Shown here: positions 9,668 through 20,389 of the stretch, in pieces
Layout: every line of letters starts with the position of its first letter
Numbering within the stretch: the stretch's first letter is position 1
Source: Vreelandella halophila
GTDB lineage: Bacteria > Pseudomonadota > Gammaproteobacteria > Pseudomonadales > Oleiphilaceae
Assembly (NCBI RefSeq): GCF_009856365.1
Contig: NZ_WMEX01000004.1
Location: forward strand, 310,001 to 374,000
DNA: 64,000 bases
Reading direction: 5' to 3'
Translations under genes and position numbers: made by a program
The notes under the pieces: model-generated
Told to the model about the DNA's origin: nothing
What the model saw: only the letters and a program-made list of their open reading frames with translations
Databases searched by the model: none

Positions 9668-10276
9668 TTACAGCGATATGCCCGAGAAGGACATGAAACC
9701 GAGCGACATCAGCCCCACGGTAATGAATGTGATGCCGAGTCCACGCAGTCCCGGCGGAACATCACTGTACTTGAGCTTCTCGCGGATGCCCGCCAGGGCC
9801 ACGATGGCCAGGGCCCAGCCAACGCCGGCACCGAACCCATAGGCCACGCTCTCACCGAACGCATAGTCACGCTCGACCATGAACAGTGACGCGCCCAGGA
9901 TCGCACAGTTCACCGTGATCAGCGGCAGGAAAACCCCCAGCGCGCTGTACAGTGCCGGCACATAGCGGTCCAGGAACATCTCCAGAATCTGGACCAGAGC
10001 CGCGATCACACCAATATAGGTCAAAAGCCCGAGAAAGCTCAGGTTCATGTTGGGCAGCCCTGCCCAGGACAGGGCGCCATCACGCAGGACATAGTTGTAG
10101 ATGAGGTTGTTCACCGGGACCGAGATGGTGAGCACCACCACCACGGCAATCCCCAGTCCCATAGCGGCTTCTACCTTCTTGGAGATGGCCAGGAAGGTAC
10201 ACATCCCCAGGAAGAAGGCCAGCGCCAGGTTTTCGACGAAAACGGCCTGGAGGATGAGGCTGATATAGTGTTCCAT
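9668..10276 (-). CDS. nqrE: Na+-translocating NADH:quinone reductase subunit E
   Basis: NqrE is a six-helix integral membrane subunit that, with NqrD, holds an iron centre in the Na+-pumping complex. The 202-residue protein is hydrophobic throughout, and contains the conserved start [30 protein letters not shown] and the later [11 protein letters not shown] segment with its cysteine. It is homologous to NqrD and RnfA/E. The start codon overlaps the last base of nqrD, which indicates translational coupling. Confidence 0.98.
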   Translation of the reverse strand: MEHYISLILQAVFVENLALAFFLGMCTFLAISKKVEAAMGLGIAVVVVLTISVPVNNLIYNYVLRDGALSWAGLPNMNLSFLGLLTYIGVIAALVQILEMFLDRYVPALYSALGVFLPLITVNCAILGASLFMVERDYAFGESVAYGFGAGVGWALAIVALAGIREKLKYSDVPPGLRGLGITFITVGLMSLGFMSFSGISL

Positions 10277-10941
10277 CAGAACGCCTCCCGTACTTTATGG
10301 GGCTGCATCTCGAACTCCTCCTCCTCGATCTGGTCCGGATCCCAGATCCGCACGGCCCAGATGAAGAAGCCGATCAGGAAGAAGGCGCTCGGCGGGAGCA
10401 GCATCAGGCCGTTCGGGACATAGAAGCCGCCCTCACTGGCCAGTGGCAGTACCGTTAAGCCCATCCAGGTACCCGCACCCAGGATCTCCCGGAACGTGGC
10501 CACCACAATCAGGATCAGGCTGTAGCCCAGGCCGTTACCAAGACCGTCCACAAAGCTCAGCCAGGGCCCGTTCTGCATCGCGAACCCTTCGGCCCGGCCG
10601 AGGATGATGCAGTTGGTGATGATCAGGCCCACGAACACCGAAAGCTGCTTACTGATCTCGTAGGCGAACGCCTTGAGGAACTGGTCCACGACAATGACCA
10701 GAGAGGCGATGATGGTCATCTGGACAATGATCCGGATACTGCTCGGAATCTGTTTGCGGATCAGCGATACCGCAAAGTTTGAGGCACAGGTCACCGCGAT
10801 CACGGAGGCACACATCACCAGACTCACCTTGACGCTGGACGTAACGGCCAGAGCCGAACAGATGCCCAGAATCTGAAGTGCGATCGGGTTATTGTGCAGT
10901 ATGGGTCCAAACAGGACGTCTTTGGTTTTCAGTTCCGCCAT
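10276..10941 (-). CDS. nqrD: Na+-translocating NADH:quinone reductase subunit D
   Basis: NqrD is the partner of NqrE in the membrane core of the complex. The 221-residue, six-helix protein shows the paired Cys-bearing motifs of the family ([10 protein letters not shown] near the N-terminus and [14 protein letters not shown] in the middle), the half-channel and iron-binding positions. The hydrophilic C-terminal tail ([16 protein letters not shown]) is cytoplasmic and acidic. It follows nqrC by three bases and overlaps nqrE by one. Confidence 0.98.
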   Translation of the reverse strand: MAELKTKDVLFGPILHNNPIALQILGICSALAVTSSVKVSLVMCASVIAVTCASNFAVSLIRKQIPSSIRIIVQMTIIASLVIVVDQFLKAFAYEISKQLSVFVGLIITNCIILGRAEGFAMQNGPWLSFVDGLGNGLGYSLILIVVATFREILGAGTWMGLTVLPLASEGGFYVPNGLMLLPPSAFFLIGFFIWAVRIWDPDQIEEEEFEMQPHKVREAF

Positions 10942-10944
10942 GGC

Positions 10945-11745
10945 TCAGATCTCCCCGTTGCGCACCTTGGCGAGGAAGGGCGCATAGCCCCGCTCGCCAA
11001 GCCAGAAATTGATCGTACTTTCAACACCCCGGGATGTCAGCGTCGCCCCGGAAAGCGCATCAACCTTATGCTCGCGGCCCTCGGTGTTCTCGCCCACACC
11101 ACCCTTGATCAGGCGGAAGTTGGGGGTCTGCCAGTTGCCCGGCTCGTAGATTTTCTTACCCTTCCACTTGGCAACCCAGTCCGGGCTCTGGATCTTCGCC
11201 CCCAGCCCCGGAGTCTCACCGTGCTCGTAGAAGCGCAGGCCGGCTACAGTGTTCGCATCCCCTTCAAGGGCAAGGAAACCGTACATGGTGGACCAGAGTC
11301 CATAGCCGTGAATCGGTAGAACCACCCGCTCCACCGAGCCATTGTCCTTCAGAACGAAGGCCTTGCGGTACATTGCCTGGCGGTTGATGCCGGCCGGATC
11401 ATTCTCAAGCCCCCGGGAGATATCCGGATCGCGGGAAGCCCGGCGCTGGTCATAGGATTCCACGGATTTCGCCTTGGCTTGTTCAGGCGAAACCGTCTCA
11501 CCGGTTCCCATTTCCACCAGCAGCACATCAAACCGGTCAAACGTTTCCGCGACCCTGTCATTGGATGCATCCGCCTCAATGATTCCGGCTGCGGCAAGCA
11601 TGTTGGAACGGGTGCTCAGAGCCTCATTCCGCTCCTGAGCCGGCCGCAGCGTGACCGCCGCGCCCGAGACAATCACGGAGAAGACGATGCTGAGCGTTAC
11701 GGCGACGATCAGGATCTTGCTGACGGTATCGTTAGACTGCGACAC
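10945..11745 (-). CDS. nqrC: Na+-translocating NADH:quinone reductase subunit C
   Basis: NqrC carries a covalently bound FMN on the periplasmic side. The 266-residue protein has an N-terminal membrane helix (about 9-30) and an FMN-binding domain whose attachment motif SGATLTS is at 232-238, with Thr237 the expected phosphoester site. Flavinylation is normally done by ApbE, which is not encoded beside this operon. The start overlaps the end of nqrB by 14 bases. Confidence 0.97.
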   Translation of the reverse strand: MSQSNDTVSKILIVAVTLSIVFSVIVSGAAVTLRPAQERNEALSTRSNMLAAAGIIEADASNDRVAETFDRFDVLLVEMGTGETVSPEQAKAKSVESYDQRRASRDPDISRGLENDPAGINRQAMYRKAFVLKDNGSVERVVLPIHGYGLWSTMYGFLALEGDANTVAGLRFYEHGETPGLGAKIQSPDWVAKWKGKKIYEPGNWQTPNFRLIKGGVGENTEGREHKVDALSGATLTSRGVESTINFWLGERGYAPFLAKVRNGEI

Positions 11746-12940
11746 GGGCCTGCCTCCGCTTGATATTCGCCTGAATGACGAGGTGGTCGATGAAGGGTGC
11801 GAACAGGTTCGCGAACAGGATTGCGAGCATCACCCCTTCCGGGAATGCCGGATTCACAACCCGGATCAGTACCGTCATCACGCCGATGAAGATGCCGAAC
11901 ACCCAACGCCCGGTGTTGGTCATGGACGCGGACACCGGATCCGTCGCCATGAACATCATGGCAAACGCGAAACCTCCGATCACAAAGTGCCAGTGAGGCG
12001 GAATCTCAAACATCGGATTACTGTCGGAGCCCACCGCATTGAACAGCAGCGCCGTGCCGATCAGACCTATCAGCGTACCAAACACGATGCGATAACTGGC
12101 GATCTTCATCAACAGCAGCACAGCACCACCGATCAGGATCGCCAGTGTTGACGTCTCACCGACGGACCCCTGCATGAACCCGAAGAAGGCATCAAACCAG
12201 GTCAGATGATTACTCAACCCCTCCATGCCACTGGAAGCAGCGACACTCAGTGCGGTCGCACCGCTGAAACCGTCCACGGCGGTCCAGACCTCGTTGCCCG
12301 AGATCTGGGCGGGATACGCGAAGTACAGGAAGGCCCGCCCGGTCAGTGCCGGGTTCAGGAAGTTCTTGCCGGTACCCCCGAAGATCTCCTTGGCGACAAC
12401 CACACCGAAGGTGATGCCCAGCGCCACCTGCCACAGGGGAATAGTGGGCGGCAGTATGAGCGCGAACAGAATGGAGGTGACAAAGAACCCTTCATTGACC
12501 TCATGCTTGCGCACGGTCGCGAAGAGGACTTCCCAGAAACCGCCAACCACGAAGGTCACGAAGTAGATGGGAACGAAATAGGCGGCACCGAAGATGATGT
12601 TATCCCAGATGCTGCCGGGGTCATTGCCCGCCAGTGCGGAGATGAAGGCGGCACGCAGCCCCTCGTCCGCCATGGCCATGCCCTGCTCGGCCAGATAGGT
12701 GTTGGCCTGGTAACCCGCGTTCCACATACCGAAGAACATGGCCGGGAAGACACAGAACCACACGGTGATCATGATCCGCTTGAGATCAATGCCATCACGC
12801 ACATGGGCGTTGGTCCGGGTCACCGATGGCGGTGTATAGAAAATGGTGTCCACCGCTTCGTACAGGGGATACCAGCGCTCAAAACGCCCCCCTTTCTCGA
12901 AGTGCGGCTCAATCCGGTCGAATATCTGTCTCAGCCCCAT
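11732..12940 (-). CDS. nqrB: Na+-translocating NADH:quinone reductase subunit B
   Basis: NqrB is the large membrane subunit that forms the Na+ path and carries riboflavin plus a covalent FMN. The 402-residue protein has an N-terminal hydrophilic region and about ten membrane helices. The covalent-FMN motif [10 protein letters not shown] places the modified threonine at residue 229. The [20 protein letters not shown] segment is strongly conserved in the NqrB/RnfD family. The gap to nqrA is three bases. Confidence 0.98.
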   Translation of the reverse strand: MGLRQIFDRIEPHFEKGGRFERWYPLYEAVDTIFYTPPSVTRTNAHVRDGIDLKRIMITVWFCVFPAMFFGMWNAGYQANTYLAEQGMAMADEGLRAAFISALAGNDPGSIWDNIIFGAAYFVPIYFVTFVVGGFWEVLFATVRKHEVNEGFFVTSILFALILPPTIPLWQVALGITFGVVVAKEIFGGTGKNFLNPALTGRAFLYFAYPAQISGNEVWTAVDGFSGATALSVAASSGMEGLSNHLTWFDAFFGFMQGSVGETSTLAILIGGAVLLLMKIASYRIVFGTLIGLIGTALLFNAVGSDSNPMFEIPPHWHFVIGGFAFAMMFMATDPVSASMTNTGRWVFGIFIGVMTVLIRVVNPAFPEGVMLAILFANLFAPFIDHLVIQANIKRRQARVAV

Positions 12941-12943
12941 GAA

Positions 12944-14299
12944 TCAGCCCTCGATCTCAATGCGCGTCAGATTCTGTCGGAGAATCGGCCCGAACTCATA
13001 CTTGCCGGGACACACGAAGGTGCACAGAGCAAGGTCTTCCTCGTCGAGTTCCAGTGCCCCGAGTTGCTGGGCCTGTTCGGTGTCCTGAACGATCAGCGAA
13101 CGCAGCAGCTGGGTGGGCAGAATGTCGAGGGGCATCACCTCCTCGTAGACTCCGATCGGAACCATGGCCCGCTCTGAGCCATTGGTGGTGGTTGTGAAGT
13201 TGAACCGCTTACCCGGCATCAGCTTGGAAAGGTAGATATTGAGGCGGGAGAACCGGTTGGACCCGGGCGAGAGCCATCCCATGAAGTGCCGGCGATAGCC
13301 TTCTTCAAGGGCGGTGACCTGGGTGGCCGTGCGTGCCAGATAGCTTACCGGCCCACGTGCGGCGCGGCCGCCCAGCACGGAGCCGTTCACCAGCCGGATA
13401 TCCATATCGCCCTGCTCCAGCTCACCTTCGAGCAGTTCCTCGAGGCTGGCACCGATACGGGTGCGGAGCAGACGCGGCTTGGCGGCACAGGGACCGGTAA
13501 TGGCCACGATCTGTTCCGTGGGCAGCATGCCGGTGGTGAAAAGGCGGCCGATGTCCATCACATTCTGGTAGCCCACCGTCCAGACCACTTTCTCACCGCC
13601 CACGGGGTCAATGAAGTGGATATGGGTGCCGACATTGCCGGCGGGATGGGGGCCATCAAACGTATGCTGCTGGAACTGGTCGCCCGAGGGCATCGATATC
13701 CGGGCATCCGGGCCACTGCCCAGGTGGACGGAGCCACTGGTCAGCCGTGAGAGTACGCGCAGACCGTTCTCGAACGCCTCGGGATCCTCATTGATGATGG
13801 TCTGGGGATCCGGTGCCAGCGGATGGGTATCCATCGCGGAGACGAAAATCGCGTGAGGCTCCGGCGCATCAATCGCCGGCACCTTGCTGTAGGGACGGGT
13901 TCTGATCACCGTCCACATGCCGGAATTGACAAGGTTATCCACCACGTCCTGACGGGCAAGCCCGTCAATCTCGGAAGCGCTGTAACGGCTGAAGGTTTCC
14001 GCCTCCTCATTCTCATCCACTTCGATGACGAGAGACTGGAAAACACGCCGTTCCCCGCGGTTGATTTCCCGGACGGTGCCACCGGCCGGAGCGGTGTAGA
14101 CAACGCCTTCGTTCTTCTTGTCCGTGAAAAGGAGCTGCCCCCGCTTAACCTGGTCGCCCTCCCGAACCTTCAGAGTCGGCTTCATGCCGATGTAGTCAAA
14201 ACCGGTCAGGGCCACATGCCGTACAGGCCGTCCCTGCTCGATGGTCGGTTCGGGCGCGCCAGTTATCGGAAGATCGAGGCCTTTCTTGATCTTGATCAT
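12944..14299 (-). CDS. nqrA: Na+-translocating NADH:quinone reductase subunit A
   Basis: NqrA is a peripheral cytoplasmic subunit of Na+-NQR that contacts NqrB near the quinone site. The 451-residue protein begins [12 protein letters not shown], exactly where Vibrio NqrA begins, so I use ATG 14299 and not the longer frame to 14344. Conserved segments include [35 protein letters not shown]-like [16 protein letters not shown], and the C-terminal [23 protein letters not shown]. It is the first gene of the nqr operon, with a candidate sigma-70 promoter about 45 bases upstream. Confidence 0.97.
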   Translation of the reverse strand: MIKIKKGLDLPITGAPEPTIEQGRPVRHVALTGFDYIGMKPTLKVREGDQVKRGQLLFTDKKNEGVVYTAPAGGTVREINRGERRVFQSLVIEVDENEEAETFSRYSASEIDGLARQDVVDNLVNSGMWTVIRTRPYSKVPAIDAPEPHAIFVSAMDTHPLAPDPQTIINEDPEAFENGLRVLSRLTSGSVHLGSGPDARISMPSGDQFQQHTFDGPHPAGNVGTHIHFIDPVGGEKVVWTVGYQNVMDIGRLFTTGMLPTEQIVAITGPCAAKPRLLRTRIGASLEELLEGELEQGDMDIRLVNGSVLGGRAARGPVSYLARTATQVTALEEGYRRHFMGWLSPGSNRFSRLNIYLSKLMPGKRFNFTTTTNGSERAMVPIGVYEEVMPLDILPTQLLRSLIVQDTEQAQQLGALELDEEDLALCTFVCPGKYEFGPILRQNLTRIEIEG

Positions 14300-14343
14300 T
14301 CGCTTTGCCCAATCAGAACTGGATGGAGTGAAAAACCGGCCCA

Positions 14344-14372
14344 ATTATAGAGATACCAGGCACAGGATTCCA
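14344..14372 (-). promoter_or_regulatory. Candidate promoter of the nqr operon
   Basis: On the minus strand a perfect TATAAT (complement of 14344-14349) lies about 45 bases before the nqrA ATG. The hexamer 17 bases upstream reads TGGAAT, a weak -35 with three matches to TTGACA. The -10 is persuasive and the -35 is not. Confidence 0.4.
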
Positions 14373-14443
14373 CACAGAACCGGCCCTGAGCACCTACCCC
14401 ATAAGTGGGAGGCGCGCCGCGGGCCGGTCATGCAGGGATGCAG

Positions 14444-15928
14444 TCAGTGGTCCGCAGCGGTGCCGCGCTCCGGGAAGATGGGGAAGGACATACCGGCCAT
14501 CTCGCTCACCAGCCGGATGACCTGAGCGCTGTAGCCCGCCTCGTTGTCATACCAGACATAGAGCACAACACGATTTCCATTGGCGATCGTGGCCTGGCCA
14601 TCCACAACCCCTGCATGGCGGGAGCCCACAAAGTCGGAGGACACCACCTCGGGGGAACTCACGTAATCAACCTGCTTCTGTAGATCCGAGTGCAGCGCCA
14701 CGTCCCGCAGGAACTCGTTCATTTCATCACGCGCTGCCGCCTTCTCAAGGTTCAGATTGAGAATGGCCATGGACACGTTGGGCGTGGGCACCCGGATGGC
14801 GTTGCCGGTGAGCTTGCCGTCCAGGTCCGGCAGGGCCTTGGCAACCGCCTTGGCCGCCCCGGTCTCGGTCAGGACCATGTTCAGCGGCGCGCTGCGCCCC
14901 CGGCGCTCACCCTTGTGGTAGTTGTCGATCAGGTTCTGGTCGTTGGTGTAGGCATGGACCGTCTCCATGTGCCCATCAACAATACCGAACTGCTCCTTCA
15001 CCGCCTTGAGAACGGGGGTGATGGCATTGGTGGTACAGGACGCCACGGAGAGAATCCGATCCTCGTCCGTGTACAGATCATTGTTGATGCCCGGAACAAT
15101 GTTCTTGATGTTGCCCTTACCGGGCGCTGTCAGGACGACACGGCTGGCCCCCTTGGACTTGAGGTGCAGGCCCAGACCTTCGTCATCACGCCACTTACCG
15201 GTATTGTCGATGATGATGGCGTTGTCGATGCCGTACTGGGTGTAATCCACCTGATCCGGGCCATCGGAGTAGATGACCTTGATGTAGTTGCCATTGGCGA
15301 TGATGGCCTCGTTTTCCTCGTCCACCGTAATGGTGCCGCGGAAGGAGCCATGCACGGAGTCACGGCGCAGCAGGCTGGCGCGCTTTTCCAGGTCGTTCTC
15401 GGCTCCGCCCTTGCGCACGACGATGGCACGCAGGCGCAGGTTGTTGCCGCCGCCGGCCTTCTCCACCAGGATCCGGGCGAGGTAGCGCCCGATCCGACCG
15501 AAACCGTAAAGGACAATGTCCTTGGTTTCGCTCTCGCTCGCGGCTTTGGCCTCCTCGTCGTACCGGTCAACGACCGGATTGACCGCTTCACGCAGGAAGT
15601 CCTCCAGGCTCTGTTCGTCACGCACCTGGTTGTACTGGTTCGCCAGCTTGCCGACGTCGATGTGCGCCTGACCCAGGTTCAGCCGATCCAGTGTCTCGAG
15701 GACCGGGTAGGTGTCGTGGACATCCAGCTCTTCCGCCTCAATCTGGCGCACGAATCGGTGTGCCTTGAGGATGTTGATGACCGACTGGTTGATCAGCGCG
15801 CGGCCGTACATGGACGTCACCACATTGTTGCGGCGGTACAGACGGCCGATCAACGGAATCATGGCTTCAGCGATGGCTTCGCGCTCGGTCCAGTCGGAAA
15901 AGTAGCGGTTGAGTTGCTCCTGGCTCAC
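14444..15928 (-). CDS. gap: Glyceraldehyde-3-phosphate dehydrogenase, long N-terminal-extension type
   Basis: This NAD(P)-dependent enzyme interconverts glyceraldehyde-3-P and 1,3-bisphosphoglycerate. The 494-residue protein has an N-terminal extension of about 135 residues (DWTEREAIAEAMIPLIGRLYR and INQSVINILKAHRF) before the Rossmann domain VLYGFGRIGRYLAR. The catalytic ASCTTNAI motif and the C-terminal YVWYDNEAGYSAQV are present. The same long form sits between mfd and nqrA in Pseudomonas as I recall it. The start is GTG at 15928 with an AGAGGA ribosome site; the frame stays open to 16051 but that part does not align. It is divergent from mfd and upstream of nqrA on the same strand. Confidence 0.93.
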   Translation of the reverse strand: MSQEQLNRYFSDWTEREAIAEAMIPLIGRLYRRNNVVTSMYGRALINQSVINILKAHRFVRQIEAEELDVHDTYPVLETLDRLNLGQAHIDVGKLANQYNQVRDEQSLEDFLREAVNPVVDRYDEEAKAASESETKDIVLYGFGRIGRYLARILVEKAGGGNNLRLRAIVVRKGGAENDLEKRASLLRRDSVHGSFRGTITVDEENEAIIANGNYIKVIYSDGPDQVDYTQYGIDNAIIIDNTGKWRDDEGLGLHLKSKGASRVVLTAPGKGNIKNIVPGINNDLYTDEDRILSVASCTTNAITPVLKAVKEQFGIVDGHMETVHAYTNDQNLIDNYHKGERRGRSAPLNMVLTETGAAKAVAKALPDLDGKLTGNAIRVPTPNVSMAILNLNLEKAAARDEMNEFLRDVALHSDLQKQVDYVSSPEVVSSDFVGSRHAGVVDGQATIANGNRVVLYVWYDNEAGYSAQVIRLVSEMAGMSFPIFPERGTAADH

Positions 15929-16101
15929 GATCAGGGTCCTCTGAAACAGGGTGTATGTCGGGTCATGGCCTCTGGCCCTTGCGGGCTGGCGTATTATCCA
16001 GTTTAAAGCGCTCCGGCGCAATCGACTCCGCCGCGCCGGGGTGGCAGGCACGGCGCCTCAGGCTTAGAATGGCGCCTCCGCACACCAACCATGCAGCGTT
16101 G

Positions 16102-19100
16102 ATGAACCAGACCAGCACCCAGTCCCCGCTCCTGCCCGCCGATCCACCCACCCGCGGCGGCGATCACCGACACTGGGGATCGCTCCCCGGCAGCGCCCGC
16201 TCCCTGGCCATACTTGAAGCCAGCCGGCGCTTCCCAGGGCTTACTCTGGTGATCACTGGCAGCACTGACGAAGCCCAGGCGCTTGAGCAGGAACTGGCGT
16301 TCTACCGTGATGATGAACAGGATGATGCCCTGCTCTCTCTGCCGGACTGGGAGACACTCCCTTACGATATGTTCTCGCCCCATGAGGCGATCATTTCCCA
16401 GCGCATACGGACCCTGCACCAGCTGCCGCGAATGCAGCGCGGCCTCCTGGTACTGCCGGCCAGGACCCTGATGCACCGGCTGCCGCCACCCTCGTTCACC
16501 GAGGGCAACACACTTCTGCTGGCGACAGGGGATCCGCTGCCGATTGACGACTGGCGCCAGCGGCTCGAGGCCGTGGGCTACCGCCATGCCGATAACGTCC
16601 AGGAACACGGCGAATACGCCGTACGCGGCTCAATCCTCGACATCTACCCGATGGGAGCCGACCTCCCCTACCGGATCGAACTCTTCGATGATGAAGTGGA
16701 AACACTCCGCACCTTCGATCCGGAGACCCAGCGCTCCATTGACCAGGTGGAACGCATTGAACTGCTCCCCGCCCATGAATTCCCCTGGGACGAGCGCTCG
16801 CGCCAGCGCTTCCGCAACCGCTGGAACGAGGCATTCCCGGAGGCACCGCGCGAGGCCCCGGTGTATCAGGACGTGGCCGCCGGCATCCGGCCTCCGGGGA
16901 TCGAGTATTTCCTGCCGCTTTTCTTTGACGAAACCGCCACCCTGTTCGACTACCTCCCGCAGCAGTCACTGGTCCTGACGGATCCCGACCTCCAGGGGGC
17001 GCTGGATCACTTCCAGGCGGAGGTTGATGAGCGCTACGAGGAACGCCGGTACGACCGTTACCGACCGATACTGTCCCCGAAGGAGGTGTTCCTGCGGACC
17101 GAGGAATGCTTCCGGCACATCCGCCGCCTGCCCCGGGTCACCTGGTTTGCCGGGGAACAGCCCGAGGGTGCCGGTGTGCTCAACATGCCCTGTGCACCGC
17201 TGCCCGACATAGCACTGGACGCCCGCGCGGAGGATCCGGCAGCGAAGCTGCGGAGCTTCATGGACCAGTATTCACCCCGCGTGCTGTTTGCAGCCGACTC
17301 CGCCGGCCGCCGCGAAGCGCTTCTGGAGCAGCTGAAGCAGTATGGCTGGGACCCAAGGGAAGTTGATCACTGGCAGCAATTCCAGACCGGCAGCGACACC
17401 GTGGGCCTTTGCACGGGCCCTCTGGAACACGGCGCCTGGCTCGACGAATCCGGGGTCTGCGTCATCGCGGAGGCGGAACTCTACGGCCAGCGGGTGATGC
17501 AGCGCCGGCGGCGCCAGCGTGCCACCGACTCGGACACCGAAGGCAGCATCCGGGATCTTTCCGAGCTGCGCGTCGGCGCTCCTGTGGTGCACATTGACCA
17601 CGGCATCGGCCGCTACCAGGGGCTGCAGACCATCGAGGTGGACGGCCAGCCCACCGAGTTCCTGACCCTGCAGTACGCCAATGGCGCCAACCTCTATGTG
17701 CCGGTCTCCAACCTGCACCTGATCTCACGCTACAGCGGCGTGGATGATGCCACCGCGCCCCTGCACAGGCTTGGTTCCGAGAAATGGAACCAGGCCAAAC
17801 AGAAAGCACTGGAGAAGGTCCGGGACACCGCCGCCGAACTGCTGGACGTGTACGCCCGGCGCGAAGCCAGCCAGGGTTACGCCTTCCCGCAGCCGGATGA
17901 CGCCTACCGCTCCTTCTGCGCCGAGTTTCCGTTCGAGGAAACACCGGACCAGATGGCGGCCATTGAAGCCGTCGAAAACGACATGGCCAGTAAGCAGCCC
18001 ATGGACCGGCTGATCTGCGGCGATGTGGGCTTCGGCAAGACGGAAGTGGCCATGCGTGCCGCTTTCCTGGCGACCCACGCCGGCAAACAGGTGGTGGTGC
18101 TGGTGCCCACCACCCTGCTCGCCCAGCAGCATTACGACTCCTTCCGCGACCGTTTTGCCGAGACCGGCGTGCGCGTGGAACTGCTCAGCCGCTTCCGCAG
18201 CCAGAAACAGCAGCAGGCGACCATGGCGCGCGCTGCCGAGGGCGAGGCGGACATCATCATCGGCACCCATAAGCTGCTCCAGGGGGACCTCAACTTCCCC
18301 GACCTGGGACTGGCGATCATCGACGAGGAACACCGCTTCGGCGTTAACCAGAAAGAAAAGCTCAAGCAGCTGCGCGCCCAGGTGGACGTGCTCACCCTCA
18401 CCGCAACGCCCATCCCGCGGACCCTGAACATGGCCATGGGCAACCTGCGGGACCTGTCCATCATCGCCACGCCGCCCGCCCGGCGGCTTTCCGTCAAGAC
18501 CTTCGTGCGCCGGCGCGAGGATGCCCTTGTGAAGGAGGCGATACTCCGGGAAATCCTGCGTGGCGGCCAGGTCTACTACCTGCACAATGATGTGGAATCC
18601 ATTGAGCGCCTGGCCGAAGAGGTCCGGACCCTGGTTCCCGAGGCCCGGGTGGGTGTGGCCCACGGGCAGATGCGCGAGCGCGAACTCGAGCAGATCATGT
18701 CCGACTTCTACCACAAGCGCTTCAATGTGCTGGTCTGCACCACCATCATCGAAACCGGCATCGACATCCCGAGTGCCAACACCATCCTCATTGAGCGCGC
18801 GGACCGCTTCGGACTGGCCCAGCTGCACCAGCTCCGGGGCCGGGTCGGCCGCTCCCATCACCAGGCCTACGCCTATCTCCTGACACCGGAAGGCAAGAAG
18901 ATCACCGGCGATGCGGAGAAACGCCTGGATGCCATTGCCGCCGCCCAGGACCTGGGTGCCGGCTTCATGCTCGCCACACACGACCTGGAGATCCGCGGCG
19001 CCGGCGAACTGCTGGGCGACGACCAGAGCGGCCAGATCCAGGGCGTGGGCCTGACCCTCTACATGGAACTGCTGGACGAAGCCGTGAAGGCCATCCGTGA

Positions 19101-19599
19101 GGGGCGCACGCCCAATGCGGACCTGCCCATCCGCCATGGTACCGAGATCAACCTGCGCATCCCGGCACTGATCCCCGAGGACTACCTGCCGGACGTCCAC
19201 CAGCGCCTGATCCTCTACAAGCGCCTGGCCAGCACCCAGAGCCAGGAACAGCTGAAGGAGCTTCAGGTGGAAATCATCGATCGCTTCGGCCTGCTGCCCG
19301 AGCCACTCAAGAACCTGGTACGCCAGACCGGGCTGCGCATCCGGGCTGAAGCGCTCGGGATCAGCAAGGTGGATGCAGCAGGCTCCTCCGCCACCATGGC
19401 ATTCAGCGCCGATACCCGGGTGGATCCACTGGTGCTGGTGGAACTGGTCCAGAGCTCGCCCGCGGACTACGCGCTGGAAAGTGGTGACCAGCTGAAGTTC
19501 CGGCTGAACGGGGAAACCGCGGATGATAGACTCAATGATCTTGATCGCTTCCTGACGCTTCTGGAAGAACGCGCCACGGAGAGCAAAGGAACCCAATAG
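16102..19599 (+). CDS. mfd: Transcription-repair coupling factor
   Basis: Mfd is an ATP-driven translocase that removes RNA polymerase stalled at lesions and recruits UvrA. From ATG 16102 the protein has 1165 residues, close to the E. coli length. The UvrB-like N-terminal region (DWETLPYDMFSPHEAIISQR) comes first, then the CarD-like RNA-polymerase interaction domain (VGAPVVHIDHGIGRYQGL), then RecG-like helicase motifs: Walker A GDVGFGKTEVAMRA, DEEH, TATPIPRTLNMA and QLRGRVGRS. The frame is open to 15955, but the extra N-terminus is not homologous and runs through the promoter region shared with gap. Confidence 0.97.
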   Translation: MNQTSTQSPLLPADPPTRGGDHRHWGSLPGSARSLAILEASRRFPGLTLVITGSTDEAQALEQELAFYRDDEQDDALLSLPDWETLPYDMFSPHEAIISQRIRTLHQLPRMQRGLLVLPARTLMHRLPPPSFTEGNTLLLATGDPLPIDDWRQRLEAVGYRHADNVQEHGEYAVRGSILDIYPMGADLPYRIELFDDEVETLRTFDPETQRSIDQVERIELLPAHEFPWDERSRQRFRNRWNEAFPEAPREAPVYQDVAAGIRPPGIEYFLPLFFDETATLFDYLPQQSLVLTDPDLQGALDHFQAEVDERYEERRYDRYRPILSPKEVFLRTEECFRHIRRLPRVTWFAGEQPEGAGVLNMPCAPLPDIALDARAEDPAAKLRSFMDQYSPRVLFAADSAGRREALLEQLKQYGWDPREVDHWQQFQTGSDTVGLCTGPLEHGAWLDESGVCVIAEAELYGQRVMQRRRRQRATDSDTEGSIRDLSELRVGAPVVHIDHGIGRYQGLQTIEVDGQPTEFLTLQYANGANLYVPVSNLHLISRYSGVDDATAPLHRLGSEKWNQAKQKALEKVRDTAAELLDVYARREASQGYAFPQPDDAYRSFCAEFPFEETPDQMAAIEAVENDMASKQPMDRLICGDVGFGKTEVAMRAAFLATHAGKQVVVLVPTTLLAQQHYDSFRDRFAETGVRVELLSRFRSQKQQQATMARAAEGEADIIIGTHKLLQGDLNFPDLGLAIIDEEHRFGVNQKEKLKQLRAQVDVLTLTATPIPRTLNMAMGNLRDLSIIATPPARRLSVKTFVRRREDALVKEAILREILRGGQVYYLHNDVESIERLAEEVRTLVPEARVGVAHGQMRERELEQIMSDFYHKRFNVLVCTTIIETGIDIPSANTILIERADRFGLAQLHQLRGRVGRSHHQAYAYLLTPEGKKITGDAEKRLDAIAAAQDLGAGFMLATHDLEIRGAGELLGDDQSGQIQGVGLTLYMELLDEAVKAIREGRTPNADLPIRHGTEINLRIPALIPEDYLPDVHQRLILYKRLASTQSQEQLKELQVEIIDRFGLLPEPLKNLVRQTGLRIRAEALGISKVDAAGSSATMAFSADTRVDPLVLVELVQSSPADYALESGDQLKFRLNGETADDRLNDLDRFLTLLEERATESKGTQ

Positions 19600-19610
19600 A
19601 GGAGACTGCC

Positions 19611-20372
19611 GTGCCGAGTCGCGGAACCCGCCGCATCCTGGTCAGCATGCTGCTGCTCTGTGCCACTGCCATGCCGGCAACGGGGGCGGAACTGTACCGG
19701 GTAGAGCTGCTGCTGTTCGAACGCCTGCAGGCAGAGCCCGAGCTGCTTTCGGACCCCTACGCCCCGGTTTCCCTTCCGGAAAGAGGTGTTCCGCTATGGG
19801 TGGACAGCCAGTGGACGCCGGAGCCCCGGGACACTGGCGATATCGACACGGAATCCGAGACTCCCGGGGAACAGGTCCCGGAGATCCTGGCTCTTCCGCG
19901 GGAAGAACTCCGGCTCAACAACATCGCCCGGGCGCTGGAGAACGCTTCCGGTTACCGCCTTGTGGCCTTCACCGGATGGCAGAACCCATTCCCGGATGGC
20001 TACCGTACCGTTCCCCTGGTCGTGGATGTCGCGGCGGATGAGGCGGGCGAGCAACGGATCCAGGGCAGCCTGCAGATCGAACGCCGGCGTTACCTCCATG
20101 TGCAGGCCTCGCTGCATGACACGCACCTGAAGGTACCCGCACTGGATGTAGCACCGATTCCCCGCTTCCCGGTGGCATCAGGGTTGATTCTGCCCCTTCC
20201 CCGCTACCTGGCTCCCGAAAGTCCGGCCTTCAGGGAGACAGCAACCCGGCTCACCGAGAACCGGCGTATGCGCAGCGAGGAGGTACATTACCTCGACGCG
20301 CCCACCTTTGGTCTGGTGGTCTATTTCCACCCTATTACCAAAGAGAACGGGGACGAGGAGGAAGGGGGCTGA
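19611..20372 (+). CDS. csiV: CsiV family periplasmic protein
   Basis: The 253-residue protein has a signal peptide (about residues 1-25, ending ATGA before ELYRVELLLFER). The mature start YRVELLLFER, the LNNIARALENASGYRLVAFTGWQNPF segment and the C-terminal EEVHYLDAPTFGLVVYFHPI fit the CsiV peptidoglycan-binding family, encoded next to mfd in Pseudomonas. The start is GTG at 19611 with GAGGAG just upstream. It follows mfd by 11 bases, so the two are probably cotranscribed. The biochemical role of CsiV homologues outside Pseudoalteromonas and Pseudomonas relatives is poorly defined. Confidence 0.82.
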   Translation: MPSRGTRRILVSMLLLCATAMPATGAELYRVELLLFERLQAEPELLSDPYAPVSLPERGVPLWVDSQWTPEPRDTGDIDTESETPGEQVPEILALPREELRLNNIARALENASGYRLVAFTGWQNPFPDGYRTVPLVVDVAADEAGEQRIQGSLQIERRRYLHVQASLHDTHLKVPALDVAPIPRFPVASGLILPLPRYLAPESPAFRETATRLTENRRMRSEEVHYLDAPTFGLVVYFHPITKENGDEEEGG

Positions 20373-20389
20373 CCGGCGCCGGGCGTCGC

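Noticed and set aside
8339-9889. 516-codon open frame antisense to nqrF and nqrE
   Set aside because: It would run through the nqr terminator and two conserved genes; shadow frame.
17725-19596. 623-codon open frame antisense to the mfd helicase part
   Set aside because: mfd motifs on the plus strand are unambiguous; this is a codon-bias shadow.
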